A stretch of DNA of 13,830 nucleotides, from contig QHRC01000075.1 of the NCBI GenBank assembly GCA_003219995.1, positions 3,349 through 17,178 of the forward strand, read 5' to 3'. Below the pieces are notes generated by a model, which saw only the letters and a list, made by a program, of their open reading frames with translations, did not search any database and was not told where the DNA came from. A program made the translations under genes and the position numbers. This DNA is from Verrucomicrobiota bacterium. Its GTDB lineage: Bacteria; Verrucomicrobiota; Verrucomicrobiia; Chthoniobacterales; UBA10450. The stretch's first letter is position 1; every line of letters begins with the position of its first letter. This document shows positions 7,682 to 13,830 of this stretch, in pieces.

Positions 7682-7736
7682 TTGTAGCTGGGGTCGTCGA
7701 CCCCGGCCGGATCGCAGTCAGCGACTGCGGCTACAA
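7682..7736. repeat. Palindromic element between rpmE and prfA
   Basis: Outer stem TTGTAGC (7682-7688) and GCTACAA (7730-7736) encloses two perfect hairpins: GGGGTCG-T-CGACCCC (7690-7704) and CGCAGTC-AGC-GACTGCG (7713-7729). This is a three-way-junction fold. It ends 3 bases before the prfA ATG, so it occupies the place of a ribosome binding site. It shares outer sequence and design with the element at 7013-7083, indicating one dispersed family. It lacks a T-tract. Confidence 0.8.
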
Positions 7737-7739
7737 GCC

Positions 7740-8819
7740 ATGGATTTTGATTCTCTCATCGAACGCAAACGCGAACGCTTCGAGCAACTCGAACGCGAAA
7801 TCGCCGATCCGCGTCTCTTTGATAATCGAAAACGCGCCGGCGAGATCATGCGCGAACATGGCGGCATCAAGCAATTGCTCGCGCGCTGGGATGAACTCGA
7901 AGCGGCGCGCAAACAACTCGACGACAACCGCGAACTGGCTACTTCGCGCGACGTCGAGATCGCGGCCATGGCGGACGACGAGATTCCAGATCTGCAGAAA
8001 AGAGTTGTCGATCTTGAGCGCGAATTGCAGATAGCGCTCCTGCCGTCCGACGAAAATGAAGAGCGCGATGCGATTGTCGAGATTCGCGCGGGGACTGGCG
8101 GCAGCGAAGCAGCCATTTTCGCGGCCGATCTTTACCGGATGTACAATCGCTACGCCGAAGCGGCCGGATTAAAGGCCGAAGATCTCGAATCGAGTCCGTC
8201 GGAGCTAGGCGGCTTGAAGGAAGTGATTTTCCGCGTCTCGGGCGAATCCGTTTTCCGAAAACTTCGATACGAGAGCGGTGTGCATCGCGTACAACGCGTG
8301 CCGGCGACAGAAGCGCAGGGCCGCATTCATACATCGACAGCGACAGTGGCGGTGTTGCCCGAGGCGGAAGATGTTGATCTTGAACTGAGGCCGGAGGAAC
8401 TGCGGATCGAAGTTTCGCGCGCGGGTGGCCCCGGCGGACAAGGCGTGAATACGACCGACTCCGCGGTGCAGGTTTTGCATATTCCGACGGGCACGATTGT
8501 GCGTTGCCAGGATGGGCGCAGCCAGATCAAGAACAAGGAGAGAGCATTGTCGATCTTGCGGGCACGATTGCTCGAACGGAAACAACGCGAGGAAGCCGAA
8601 AAATATAGCGCGCAACGCCGCGGCCAGATCGGCACGGGTGGTCGCGAGGAAAAAATTCGCACTTATAATTTTCCGCAGAACCGCATTACCGATCATCGTA
8701 TCGGACTGACGCTCTATAATTTAGACCGCGTGATGGAAGGCGATCTTGGCGAAATGATTCGAGCGCTGCAAGTGGCGGACGTGAAAGAGCGTTTGAAAGA
8801 ATCGGCGCAACCGGCGTGA
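7740..8819 (+). CDS. prfA: Peptide chain release factor 1
   Basis: This 359-residue class I release factor recognises UAA and UAG in the ribosomal A site and triggers hydrolysis of peptidyl-tRNA. The length matches the family (E. coli 360). The stop-codon recognition motif PAT lies at residues 188-190 in HRVQRVPATEAQGRIHTS; the PxT form distinguishes RF1 from RF2 (SPF). The catalytic GGQ is at residues 232-234 within GGPGGQGVNTTDSAV, with Q234 the site methylated by PrmC, encoded by the next gene. The coiled-coil N-terminal domain is rich in Arg and Glu. The ATG at 7740 fits the family start, but no Shine-Dalgarno sequence precedes it because a palindromic element ends at 7736. A second palindromic element separates it from prmC. 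Confidence 0.98.
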   Translation: MDFDSLIERKRERFEQLEREIADPRLFDNRKRAGEIMREHGGIKQLLARWDELEAARKQLDDNRELATSRDVEIAAMADDEIPDLQKRVVDLERELQIALLPSDENEERDAIVEIRAGTGGSEAAIFAADLYRMYNRYAEAAGLKAEDLESSPSELGGLKEVIFRVSGESVFRKLRYESGVHRVQRVPATEAQGRIHTSTATVAVLPEAEDVDLELRPEELRIEVSRAGGPGGQGVNTTDSAVQVLHIPTGTIVRCQDGRSQIKNKERALSILRARLLERKQREEAEKYSAQRRGQIGTGGREEKIRTYNFPQNRITDHRIGLTLYNLDRVMEGDLGEMIRALQVADVKERLKESAQPA

Positions 8820-8832
8820 ACGGAATGCTAAA

Positions 8833-8907
8833 GGTAGGGACGCACCTCCAGGGCGTCGGTCGAATTTTGGAACAATAAGTCGGACGGCTTGGAGATCCGT
8901 CCCTACC
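8833..8907. repeat. Palindromic element between prfA and prmC
   Basis: Perfect 10-bp terminal inverted repeat GGTAGGGACG (8833-8842) and CGTCCCTACC (8898-8907). An inner CTCCA (8846-8850) pairs with TGGAG (8890-8894), and GGGCGTC pairs imperfectly with GACGGCT, giving one long imperfect hairpin of 75 bp. It fills most of the 97-bp gap and ends 9 bases before the prmC ATG. Its terminal sequence differs from the TTGTAGC family, so it is a second family. Confidence 0.75.
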
Positions 8908-8916
8908 AAAATTAAG

Positions 8917-9759
8917 ATGACCGTTCTGGAGGTGCTGCAATCGAGCACCGATTATTTTAAGAAGCGCAAGATCGACAATCCACGATTGAACGCTGAGCAT
9001 CTGCTTGCACACGTGCTGGGGCGCACGCGGATGGAGCTTTATCTCGAGTTTGAGCGAAATCTCGTCGAGACAGAGCTGGCCATGTTGCGCGAGCTGGTCC
9101 GTCGCCGCGGCCGGGGCGAGCCCCTCCAGCATTTGCTCGGCACGGTGGAATTTTGCGGCAATACCTTTCTCTGCGACAGGCGCGCGATGGTCCCGCGGCC
9201 GGAAACAGAGGAACTGGTGGGGCTTCTAATTGCGGATTGCGAATTGCGGATTGCGGATTCGAAGGTTGTCGATGTTGGAACTGGTGCCGGCGTTATCGCG
9301 CTGAGTTTGGCGGCGAAGTTTCCGCAATCGGAAATCGTTGCGGTCGATCTTTCCGACGAGGCGCTGGCACTCGCGCGGAAAAATGCAGAGCGACTTGGTT
9401 TGAGTGCGCGAATTCAATTCGAGAAAAGTAACCTTCTCGCAGAGGTCGATGGAGTGTTCGACCTTATCATCGCGAATTTGCCCTACATCTCCACGCAAGA
9501 TCGACATCTTCTTTCGCGTGAGGTCCTGCACGATCCGGAGATCGCCCTCTTCGCCGGCGCCAAAGGTGACGAACTAATCTGTGCGCTGATCGAACAGGCG
9601 CCGCCGCATCTTCGACCGGGCGGCTTGCTCGCCCTGGAAATCGGCCTGGGCCAGAGCAAGGCGCTTTTTTCGACATTGGCGGAAAAAAATTACCGCGACA
9701 TTTGTTCGAGAAACGATTATTCAGGTAGGACACGATTTCTGTTTGCCAGGTATGGATAA
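8917..9759 (+). CDS. prmC: Release factor glutamine methyltransferase
   Basis: This 280-residue HemK-family enzyme transfers a methyl group from S-adenosylmethionine to the glutamine of the GGQ motif of RF1 and RF2. The N-terminal helical domain that holds the release factor (NPRLNAEHLLAHVLGRTR) is followed by the linker motif VPRPETEELV, the SAM loop VVDVGTGAGVIALSLA, the acidic VAVDLSDEAL, and the active-site motif IIANLPYIS. The last is NLPY rather than the commoner NPPY. Between PRPETEELVGLL and VVDVGTG lies IADCELRIADSK, encoded by four tandem heptamers (9229-9256). No Shine-Dalgarno is visible before the ATG at 8917. Its substrate gene prfA is immediately upstream, and its end overlaps the murA start. 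Confidence 0.97.
   Translation: MTVLEVLQSSTDYFKKRKIDNPRLNAEHLLAHVLGRTRMELYLEFERNLVETELAMLRELVRRRGRGEPLQHLLGTVEFCGNTFLCDRRAMVPRPETEELVGLLIADCELRIADSKVVDVGTGAGVIALSLAAKFPQSEIVAVDLSDEALALARKNAERLGLSARIQFEKSNLLAEVDGVFDLIIANLPYISTQDRHLLSREVLHDPEIALFAGAKGDELICALIEQAPPHLRPGGLLALEIGLGQSKALFSTLAEKNYRDICSRNDYSGRTRFLFARYG
9229..9256 (+). repeat. Four tandem 7-bp repeats (ATTGCGG) inside prmC
   Basis: ATTGCGG, ATTGCGA, ATTGCGG and ATTGCGG are consecutive, followed by a partial ATTC. Because 7 is not a multiple of 3, the translation repeats every 7 residues (IADCELR-IAD), and no frame contains a stop. The array sits in the inter-domain linker ahead of the SAM loop, where length variation can be tolerated. 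The change in copy number here avoids harm only in sets of three units. Confidence 0.85.
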
Positions 9760-11011
9760 GATTCTTATTCACGGCGGCCATCCGCTCTCGGGTTCGATCA
9801 AGGTGAGCGGTTCGAAAAATTCCTCGCTGCCCATTCTGGCCGCGACCTTGCTCACCCGTGAACCGTGCATCGTTCATCGCGTGCCCGACCTAAGCGACAC
9901 GCATTACATGCTCCAAATTTTGATCCACCTCGGCGGGCAGGTAGAACGCGCCAGCGGAACAGTCAGCGTAACGGCGGAAAAGATCGAATCGATTGCGCCC
10001 TACGATGTGGTGCGCAAAATGCGCGCTTCGGTTTGCGTGCTCGGGCCGTTGCTCGGCCGTTGTAAAGAAGCGACCGTGTCGATGCCCGGCGGATGCGTAA
10101 TTGGCGACCGACCCATCGATTTGCATCTGAAAGGGTTCGAGGCGCTGGGCGCCGCCGTGCGCGTGGAAGGCGGCAACATAAAAGTTTTTGCCCCGAAATT
10201 GTGCGGCGCAGTTATCAACCTGCGCGGGAAATTTGGCCCGACGGTCCTCGGCACTGATAACGTCATGATGGCGGCGGTGCTCGCGGAGGGAACGACCGTG
10301 GTCGAAGGCGCGGCGCAGGAACCTGAAGTTGTCGATCTTGCAGATTTTTTGAACAAGATGGGCGCAAAAATAGAGGGCGCCGGCACGCGCCGTTTGATCA
10401 TCGAAGGGGTGAAAGAATTGCATGGCGCCGAGCACGACATCATTCCCGATCGGATCGAAGCGGGAACATTTCTGGTCGCGGGCGCGATTTGCGGGAAGGG
10501 AATTACGATAAAGCGCGTAACGCCGGAGCACGTGAAAGCGGTCACGAACGCCCTTGGGAATTGTGGTTTTCGGCTTGAAGCGACAGGCGACTCGATTTCC
10601 GTTTCACCAAACGGTGAGACCAAACCACTCGAGCTGGTGACGGAGCCGTATCCAGGTTTTCCCACCGACATGCAGGCGCAAATGTGCGCGCTACTCTCGA
10701 CGACAGACGGTATCAGTGTCATCACGGAGAACATTTTTCCGCAACGCTACATGCATGTTGCCGAGTTAAAGCGGATGGGCGCGCATGTCGATCTTGAGGG
10801 CCCGACTGCGGTCATCCAGGGCGTCGATCATCTCTTTGGCGCTCCAGTGATGGCGAGCGATCTGCGCGCCTCCGCTGCGCTCGTGCTGGCAGGCTTGAAA
10901 GCGGACGGCGTCACCGAAGTCAGTCGCGTTTATCATATCGACCGCGGCTACGAACATCTCGATGAGAAATTGAGCGAGCTCGGCGCCCACATCGAGCGAG
11001 TGAAAGGTTAA
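9752..11011 (+). CDS. murA: UDP-N-acetylglucosamine 1-carboxyvinyltransferase
   Basis: This enzyme transfers enolpyruvate from phosphoenolpyruvate to UDP-GlcNAc, the first committed step of peptidoglycan synthesis, in the cytoplasm. From the ATG at 9752 the protein has 419 residues, the E. coli length, and begins MDK as E. coli MurA does. K22 and N23 (SGSKNSSLP) and catalytic C115 (GGCVIGDRPIDLHL) fall at the E. coli positions. Because C115 is present rather than Asp, the enzyme is expected to be fosfomycin-sensitive (inference). Other conserved blocks are GPTVLGTDNVMMAAVLAEG, PDRIEAGTF, TEPYPGFPTDMQAQ and DLRASAALVLAGL. An upstream TTG (9743) would add three residues and is not favoured. The start overlaps the prmC stop by 8 bases, suggesting translational coupling. 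Confidence 0.98.
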   Translation: MDKILIHGGHPLSGSIKVSGSKNSSLPILAATLLTREPCIVHRVPDLSDTHYMLQILIHLGGQVERASGTVSVTAEKIESIAPYDVVRKMRASVCVLGPLLGRCKEATVSMPGGCVIGDRPIDLHLKGFEALGAAVRVEGGNIKVFAPKLCGAVINLRGKFGPTVLGTDNVMMAAVLAEGTTVVEGAAQEPEVVDLADFLNKMGAKIEGAGTRRLIIEGVKELHGAEHDIIPDRIEAGTFLVAGAICGKGITIKRVTPEHVKAVTNALGNCGFRLEATGDSISVSPNGETKPLELVTEPYPGFPTDMQAQMCALLSTTDGISVITENIFPQRYMHVAELKRMGAHVDLEGPTAVIQGVDHLFGAPVMASDLRASAALVLAGLKADGVTEVSRVYHIDRGYEHLDEKLSELGAHIERVKG

Positions 11012-11085
11012 GGTAGCGCGCGCCTCTGGCTTGCGTTCTTTGACGACAAGCGAGACGCTTGTTCCACATTGCGAGTGAAAGGCTA
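10996..11085. repeat. Palindromic insert flanked by a 15-bp direct repeat after murA
   Basis: GCGAGTGAAAGGTTA (10996-11010, the last codons of murA) recurs as GCGAGTGAAAGGCTA (11071-11085), matching at 14 of 15 bases. Between them, 11011-11070 contains GCGCGCGC and a perfect hairpin ACAAGCG-AGA-CGCTTGT (11046-11062). The arrangement looks like a roughly 60-bp element that duplicated its target, or a duplication with an insert. The second copy supplies AAAGG (11078-11082), a possible ribosome binding site for the next gene. Confidence 0.65.
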
Positions 11086-11149
11086 GATTATCGATCAACC
11101 ACCACCAATACCGAGTTCATCTGCTTCGTCCGATCCTCGGACCTGGTGC

Positions 11150-11464
11150 GTGCTGGCCCACGCGACCGCGCTGGTTGGATTTTTCGTGCCGCTGGCCGGC
11201 CACATCGTTGGGCCGCTGATCGTTTGGCTGGCCAAACGTGTCGATTCGGCGGAGATCGACGCGCACGGCAAAGAGTCGCTCAACTTTCAATTGTCGATGT
11301 TGATTTACAATCTGATCGCGGCCGTGCTCTGCCTGGTTTTGATCGGCTTTTTCATCCTCGCCATCCTCCACATTCTGAACATCGTGCTAGTTATCATCGC
11401 GTCGATTCAAGCAAGCGAAGGCAAATTGTACCGTTATCCGCTCGCCATCCGGCTGATCAAATAG
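11150..11464 (+). CDS. DUF4870 (Tic20-like) small membrane protein
   Basis: A small integral membrane protein of unknown function. From the GTG at 11150 it has 104 residues with hydrophobic segments at about residues 6-28 (ALVGFFVPLAGHIVGPLIVW) and 50-85 (LIYNLIAAVLCLVLIGFFIL and onward). The family signature HGKESLNFQLSM lies between them and YRYPLAIRLIK ends the protein, as is typical of DUF4870. The frame stays open upstream to 11087, and the residues before the GTG (DPRTWC) look like the family's conserved start region (W just before the LAH motif). No ATG, GTG or TTG exists there; ATC at 11090 has AAAGG 7 bases upstream. The true start may therefore be non-standard or altered. Function is not known. 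Confidence 0.85.
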   Translation: MLAHATALVGFFVPLAGHIVGPLIVWLAKRVDSAEIDAHGKESLNFQLSMLIYNLIAAVLCLVLIGFFILAILHILNIVLVIIASIQASEGKLYRYPLAIRLIK

Positions 11465-11500
11465 AATGTTCGCGCGTCCGCCGCGCGATATTTGATGCGA

Positions 11501-11583
11501 TGGATCGGCCGCTCTGCGGGCGATGTTAAATAAATGAGGCTTCGCCGCCAAATTTAGCATCGAGCAAGGGACTGCTCGATCCA
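11501..11583. repeat. Nested palindromic element between convergent genes
   Basis: Outer stem TGGATCG (11501-11507) and CGATCCA (11577-11583). Inside lie hairpin CCGC-TCT-GCGG (11509-11519), stem CGATGTTAAAT (11521-11531) with ATTTAGCATCG (11552-11562, one G-U pair), and hairpin ATCGAGCA-AGGGAC-TGCTCGAT (11559-11580). The last overlaps its neighbours, so alternative folds compete. It sits between the ends of the DUF4870 gene and nfo and might act as a two-way transcription terminator, though no strong T-run is present. Confidence 0.65.
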
Positions 11584-11584
11584 C

Positions 11585-12442
11585 CTAACCGACTAGCCCG
11601 CGCAATGTTTTCAAATTCTCGACGTCTTCGCGCAGATCTTTGCCTTTCGGTGTCTCCAAGACTTTTGGAATCTTGCCGAAACGGCGGCTGCGCATGATGA
11701 AGCGAAACGCCTCCAACCCAATTTTGCCTTGGCCGATGTGTTCATGTCGATCTACCCGCGAGCCGCGCCCGGCCTTGGAATCGTTCAAGTGAATCGCGAC
11801 CAGTCGACCGCGACCGATCACGCGATCGAACTCGCGAAACATTTTTTGAGTCGCTGATTCGGATCCGATGTCGTAACCAGCCGCGAAAACGTGGGCCGTA
11901 TCCAGGCAAACACAAAGACGTTCTGGCTGGCTCACGTTGTCGATGATGAAGGCGATCTGCTCGAGAGTGTGACCAAGACACGAGCCCTGGCCGGCTGTTG
12001 TTTCGAGCGCGATTTTCGTTTTTAATTTCGGCAATTTTCCCAGCACTTTGTCGATGGAAGCGGCGATTTTCTTGAGTCCTATTTCTTCGCCGGTGCCAAG
12101 ATGCGCGCCAGGGTGCAAGACGAGAAACGGAAGTTCGAGTTGATCGGCGCGAATCAGCTCTTCGGTGAGAGCGCGCAAAGAGTTCGCGTGAAACTGTGGA
12201 TTGGTGGCGGCGAGATTGATGAGATAGTTCGCGTGGGCAAAGATCGACCAGAGCTCGCTCCGTTGTCGATGTTCCAGGAAAGCGCGAATTTCATCAGGCG
12301 TGAGCGGGCGGGCGAACCATTGCATATTGTTCTTCACGAACATCTGCATGGCGCGGCACTCGATCGAGCAGGCGCGCTCGATCGCCATGTGAACGCCTCC
12401 GCCGATCGACATGTGCGCGCCTAAAAGAATTTTCTTTGTCAT
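11585..12442 (-). CDS. nfo: Endonuclease IV (AP endonuclease)
   Basis: This 285-residue zinc-dependent enzyme cleaves DNA 5' of abasic sites in base excision repair. Metal-ligand motifs are all visible: HANYLINL, LVLHPGAHLG, IALETTAGQG, VCLDTAHVFAAGYD, VAIHLNDSKAGRGSRVDRHEHIG and LETPKG, covering the family's His, Glu and Asp ligands. The start was placed at the ATG at 12442 (MTKKILLGAHMSIGGG) because family members begin a few residues before GAH. The frame opens further to 12544, but that extension (CHSERSRGIS, RDVSTSLDM) is translation of a palindromic repeat. The start codon itself lies within the last bases of that repeat, and no Shine-Dalgarno is visible. The gene follows an AsmA-like gene on the same strand, with the repeat filling the gap. 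Confidence 0.96.
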   Translation of the reverse strand: MTKKILLGAHMSIGGGVHMAIERACSIECRAMQMFVKNNMQWFARPLTPDEIRAFLEHRQRSELWSIFAHANYLINLAATNPQFHANSLRALTEELIRADQLELPFLVLHPGAHLGTGEEIGLKKIAASIDKVLGKLPKLKTKIALETTAGQGSCLGHTLEQIAFIIDNVSQPERLCVCLDTAHVFAAGYDIGSESATQKMFREFDRVIGRGRLVAIHLNDSKAGRGSRVDRHEHIGQGKIGLEAFRFIMRSRRFGKIPKVLETPKGKDLREDVENLKTLRGLVG

Positions 12443-12520
12443 GTCGAGCGAAGTCGAGACATCTCTGATTGTTAATTTCCAAACGTGAGAGATTCCTCGA
12501 CTCCGCTCGGAATGACAAAG
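12434..12520. repeat. Palindromic element that carries the nfo start codon
   Basis: Terminal arms CTTTGTCAT (12434-12442) and ATGACAAAG (12512-12520) are perfect inverted repeats. The pairing continues as CGAGC/GCTCG, AGTCGAG/CTCGACT and ATCTCT/AGAGAT with short mismatches, around a centre near 12475. Translated, it gives the HSERSRGIS and RDVSTSLDMT strings often seen in over-extended gene calls from many bacteria. It fills the whole gap between the AsmA-like stop (12523) and nfo, and its ATGACAAAG arm encodes Met-Thr-Lys at the start of nfo. Confidence 0.88.
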
Positions 12521-12522
12521 GT

Positions 12523-13830
12523 CTAAAATCTCTTCGGGTGCCAATCCGGTTTTTTTAGGCTTCCTTCGCCGAACACCCCAGGCCCAGTCGCGTTCATGCG
12601 CACTTCGAAGTTTAACTTGTCGTCGAGAAAATAAATGTCGCCGTGGCCAAGCATGCCGAAAAGTTTGCCGGCGGCTTCGAAATCGTCGGTGTGAAGGATT
12701 CCGTCTTTGATGGTGAAAGTCGCGCTAGCTTTGCGCGCGATGCTGTAGCCGGCGCCGGGCACAATATGATTCAGGATTTCCGAAAGCGGACCGAAAACCG
12801 GAATGGCGAAGACGTCGCCGTTGGTCACTTCCACTTTCCCGTCGCCGCGCATGATGCGGGCCTCGCTGCCGATTCCGGTAAAATCGTAGCTGCCGCCCAG
12901 CTCGCCGCGCGCGGTCTTGTATTGATAATAAAGATCGGTCAGATGCGGGAAGTCGATTCCGGCAACGGCAACACTGGCATGATAATGAGAGTCGTTGTGT
13001 GCGAGTGAAATATCGGCGGTCCCGCGGACCGTGCCGGAGAACAACGCACCCTTAAGATCGGCGAGCTGCAATCGGTCGTTTGTGAAAAGAAGCCGTCCCG
13101 AAACGCGATCGAAGGGCAATGCTTTGCCCAGAAAATCGTATTCCATGCCGTTAACTGCATCGACCGTGACTTCGAGCCGCGTTTTCTTCCCACCGCGAAA
13201 TTGGTAAACGCCATTTGCGTTAATATTCGGCGGCTGCCGAAACTTGTAGGGCGCAACAGCCTTCCAGAGCTTCGGGTCGATCCAAAAGATCGCCTCAGCG
13301 GGGCGTAACGTTGCTTTGACATTTGCGACGCGAACTTCATGATTTTTGAAATCGTAGGTGAAAGCGCCGGTGCCGATGCCTTCATCGCGCGCAACTCGCA
13401 GGTCGTCGTAATTGATCGCGCCGTCGCCGAAGCGGATGTTGGCGCTGGCTGAATTCATCCAAACGCCGCGAAATCGCGTTCGATCTAGCGTTACGGTTCC
13501 CTCTCCTTTCCAGGTTTCGGGTTTTCGATCTGGGCCGCGGATAGCGAGGTGAACGGTGGGCGGACGCGGCCATTCCCATTCGCTGAGAAACTGACTGAGT
13601 TCAGCCGTGAGTAACGGGCGCAGTGCCCCCGGATTGATGGTGCTGTCGATGTTCAGCCGGAAGTCGCTCGGCGCCTCGAACAGATTCGCATTGAGCTGAC
13701 CGCTTTCATGTCGAAGGCGCACGTCGCGGAGTAATGCTCGCTCCCCGTCCCAGGAAAAATCGGCGCTCAAATCGGCGAACGGCACTGTCTTATAAGCAAA
13801 ACTCTCAACGGCGGTATGACCGATAATTTT
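12523..13830 (-). CDS. AsmA-like protein, C-terminal part (5' end outside the window)
   Basis: The frame is open to the right edge (435 visible residues), so the start is outside the window; the GTG at 13785 is internal. The sequence is beta-rich and repetitive. It has the feel of AsmA/TamB/DUF3971-type envelope proteins: FDRVSGRLLFTNDRLQLADL, LFSGTVRGTADISLAHND, GELGGSYDFTGIG, GDGKVEVTNGDVFAIPVFGPLSEIL, and the ending ASATFTIKDGILHTDDFEA. The block IPVFGPLSEILNHIVPG near the C-terminus is typical of AsmA-like C-terminal domains. Such proteins span the periplasm and are linked to lipid transport or outer-membrane assembly in other bacteria; a role here is inference. No transmembrane anchor is seen because the N-terminus is missing. 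nfo follows on the same strand after a repeat. Confidence 0.8.
   Translation of the reverse strand, partial: KIIGHTAVESFAYKTVPFADLSADFSWDGERALLRDVRLRHESGQLNANLFEAPSDFRLNIDSTINPGALRPLLTAELSQFLSEWEWPRPPTVHLAIRGPDRKPETWKGEGTVTLDRTRFRGVWMNSASANIRFGDGAINYDDLRVARDEGIGTGAFTYDFKNHEVRVANVKATLRPAEAIFWIDPKLWKAVAPYKFRQPPNINANGVYQFRGGKKTRLEVTVDAVNGMEYDFLGKALPFDRVSGRLLFTNDRLQLADLKGALFSGTVRGTADISLAHNDSHYHASVAVAGIDFPHLTDLYYQYKTARGELGGSYDFTGIGSEARIMRGDGKVEVTNGDVFAIPVFGPLSEILNHIVPGAGYSIARKASATFTIKDGILHTDDFEAAGKLFGMLGHGDIYFLDDKLNFEVRMNATGPGVFGEGSLKKPDWHPKRF

Noticed and set aside
9460..9495. NLPY instead of NPPY as a sign of a defective PrmC
   Set aside because: The Asn, second Pro and Tyr that matter for the glutamine site are kept. 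Variation at the second position is probably lineage-typical rather than damage.
9743..9751. TTG start for murA three codons upstream
   Set aside because: The ATG at 9752 gives the family's usual MDK start, a 419-residue length, and K22 and C115 at standard positions. The TTG adds only Met-Pro-Gly.
10000..10734. 244-residue minus-strand open frame inside murA
   Set aside because: It is antisense to a fully conserved murA. Long shadow frames are common in GC-rich genes with this codon use.
12443..12544. N-terminal extension of endonuclease IV starting at 12544
   Set aside because: The 34 added residues are a translation of the palindromic repeat (HSERSRGIS type) and have no counterpart in the family, which starts just before the GAH motif.
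1..13830. CRISPR array, prophage, integrase or defence system
   Set aside because: No regularly spaced direct repeats with unique spacers, and no cas, phage, transposase, integrase or known defence gene, is visible. The repeats found are single palindromes and short heptamer runs.

Overview
The window looks like chromosomal DNA from a free-living bacterium with moderately high GC. Gene content, scarce Shine-Dalgarno sequences, and the many short palindromic repeats in the gaps suggest a soil-type Verrucomicrobiota (Chthoniobacter/Udaeobacter-like). That placement is inferred from gene style and repeats; there is no rRNA here to test it.

Layout, left to right. (1) 1-2636, plus strand: the 3' part of an HAE1-type RND efflux permease, cut by the window edge and carrying an apparent 6-residue deletion in the proton-relay helix TM4. 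(2) 2637-2880: a gap with a hairpin and a degenerate 7-bp repeat array, then tRNA-Leu(UAG) at 2881-2962. (3) 5861-2984, minus strand: a large regulator with two receiver domains and two PatA-like DUF4388 domains, followed by a ROK-family (polyphosphate-glucokinase-like) sugar kinase broken by a frameshift. (4) 7398-5992, minus strand: an AMP-forming acyl-CoA synthetase-like enzyme whose coding sequence contains an in-frame palindromic repeat. (5) 7449-11464, plus strand: rpmE (ribosomal protein L31), prfA (release factor 1), prmC (methyltransferase acting on the release-factor GGQ glutamine), murA (first committed step of peptidoglycan synthesis) and a small DUF4870 membrane protein. (6) 13830-11585, minus strand: the 3' part of an AsmA-like protein, then nfo (endonuclease IV).

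prfA and prmC form a functional pair, enzyme beside substrate, and murA overlaps the end of prmC. The rest is mostly housekeeping without one shared pathway.

The most unusual feature is the load of small (about 55-90 bp) palindromic elements of several sequence families. They occupy five intergenic gaps and one coding sequence. They abut or supply start codons (prfA, prmC, nfo), and one between murA and the DUF4870 gene is flanked by a near-perfect 15-bp direct repeat. Two 7-bp-period arrays are also present, one of them inside prmC. No CRISPR array, prophage, transposase or integrase was seen.
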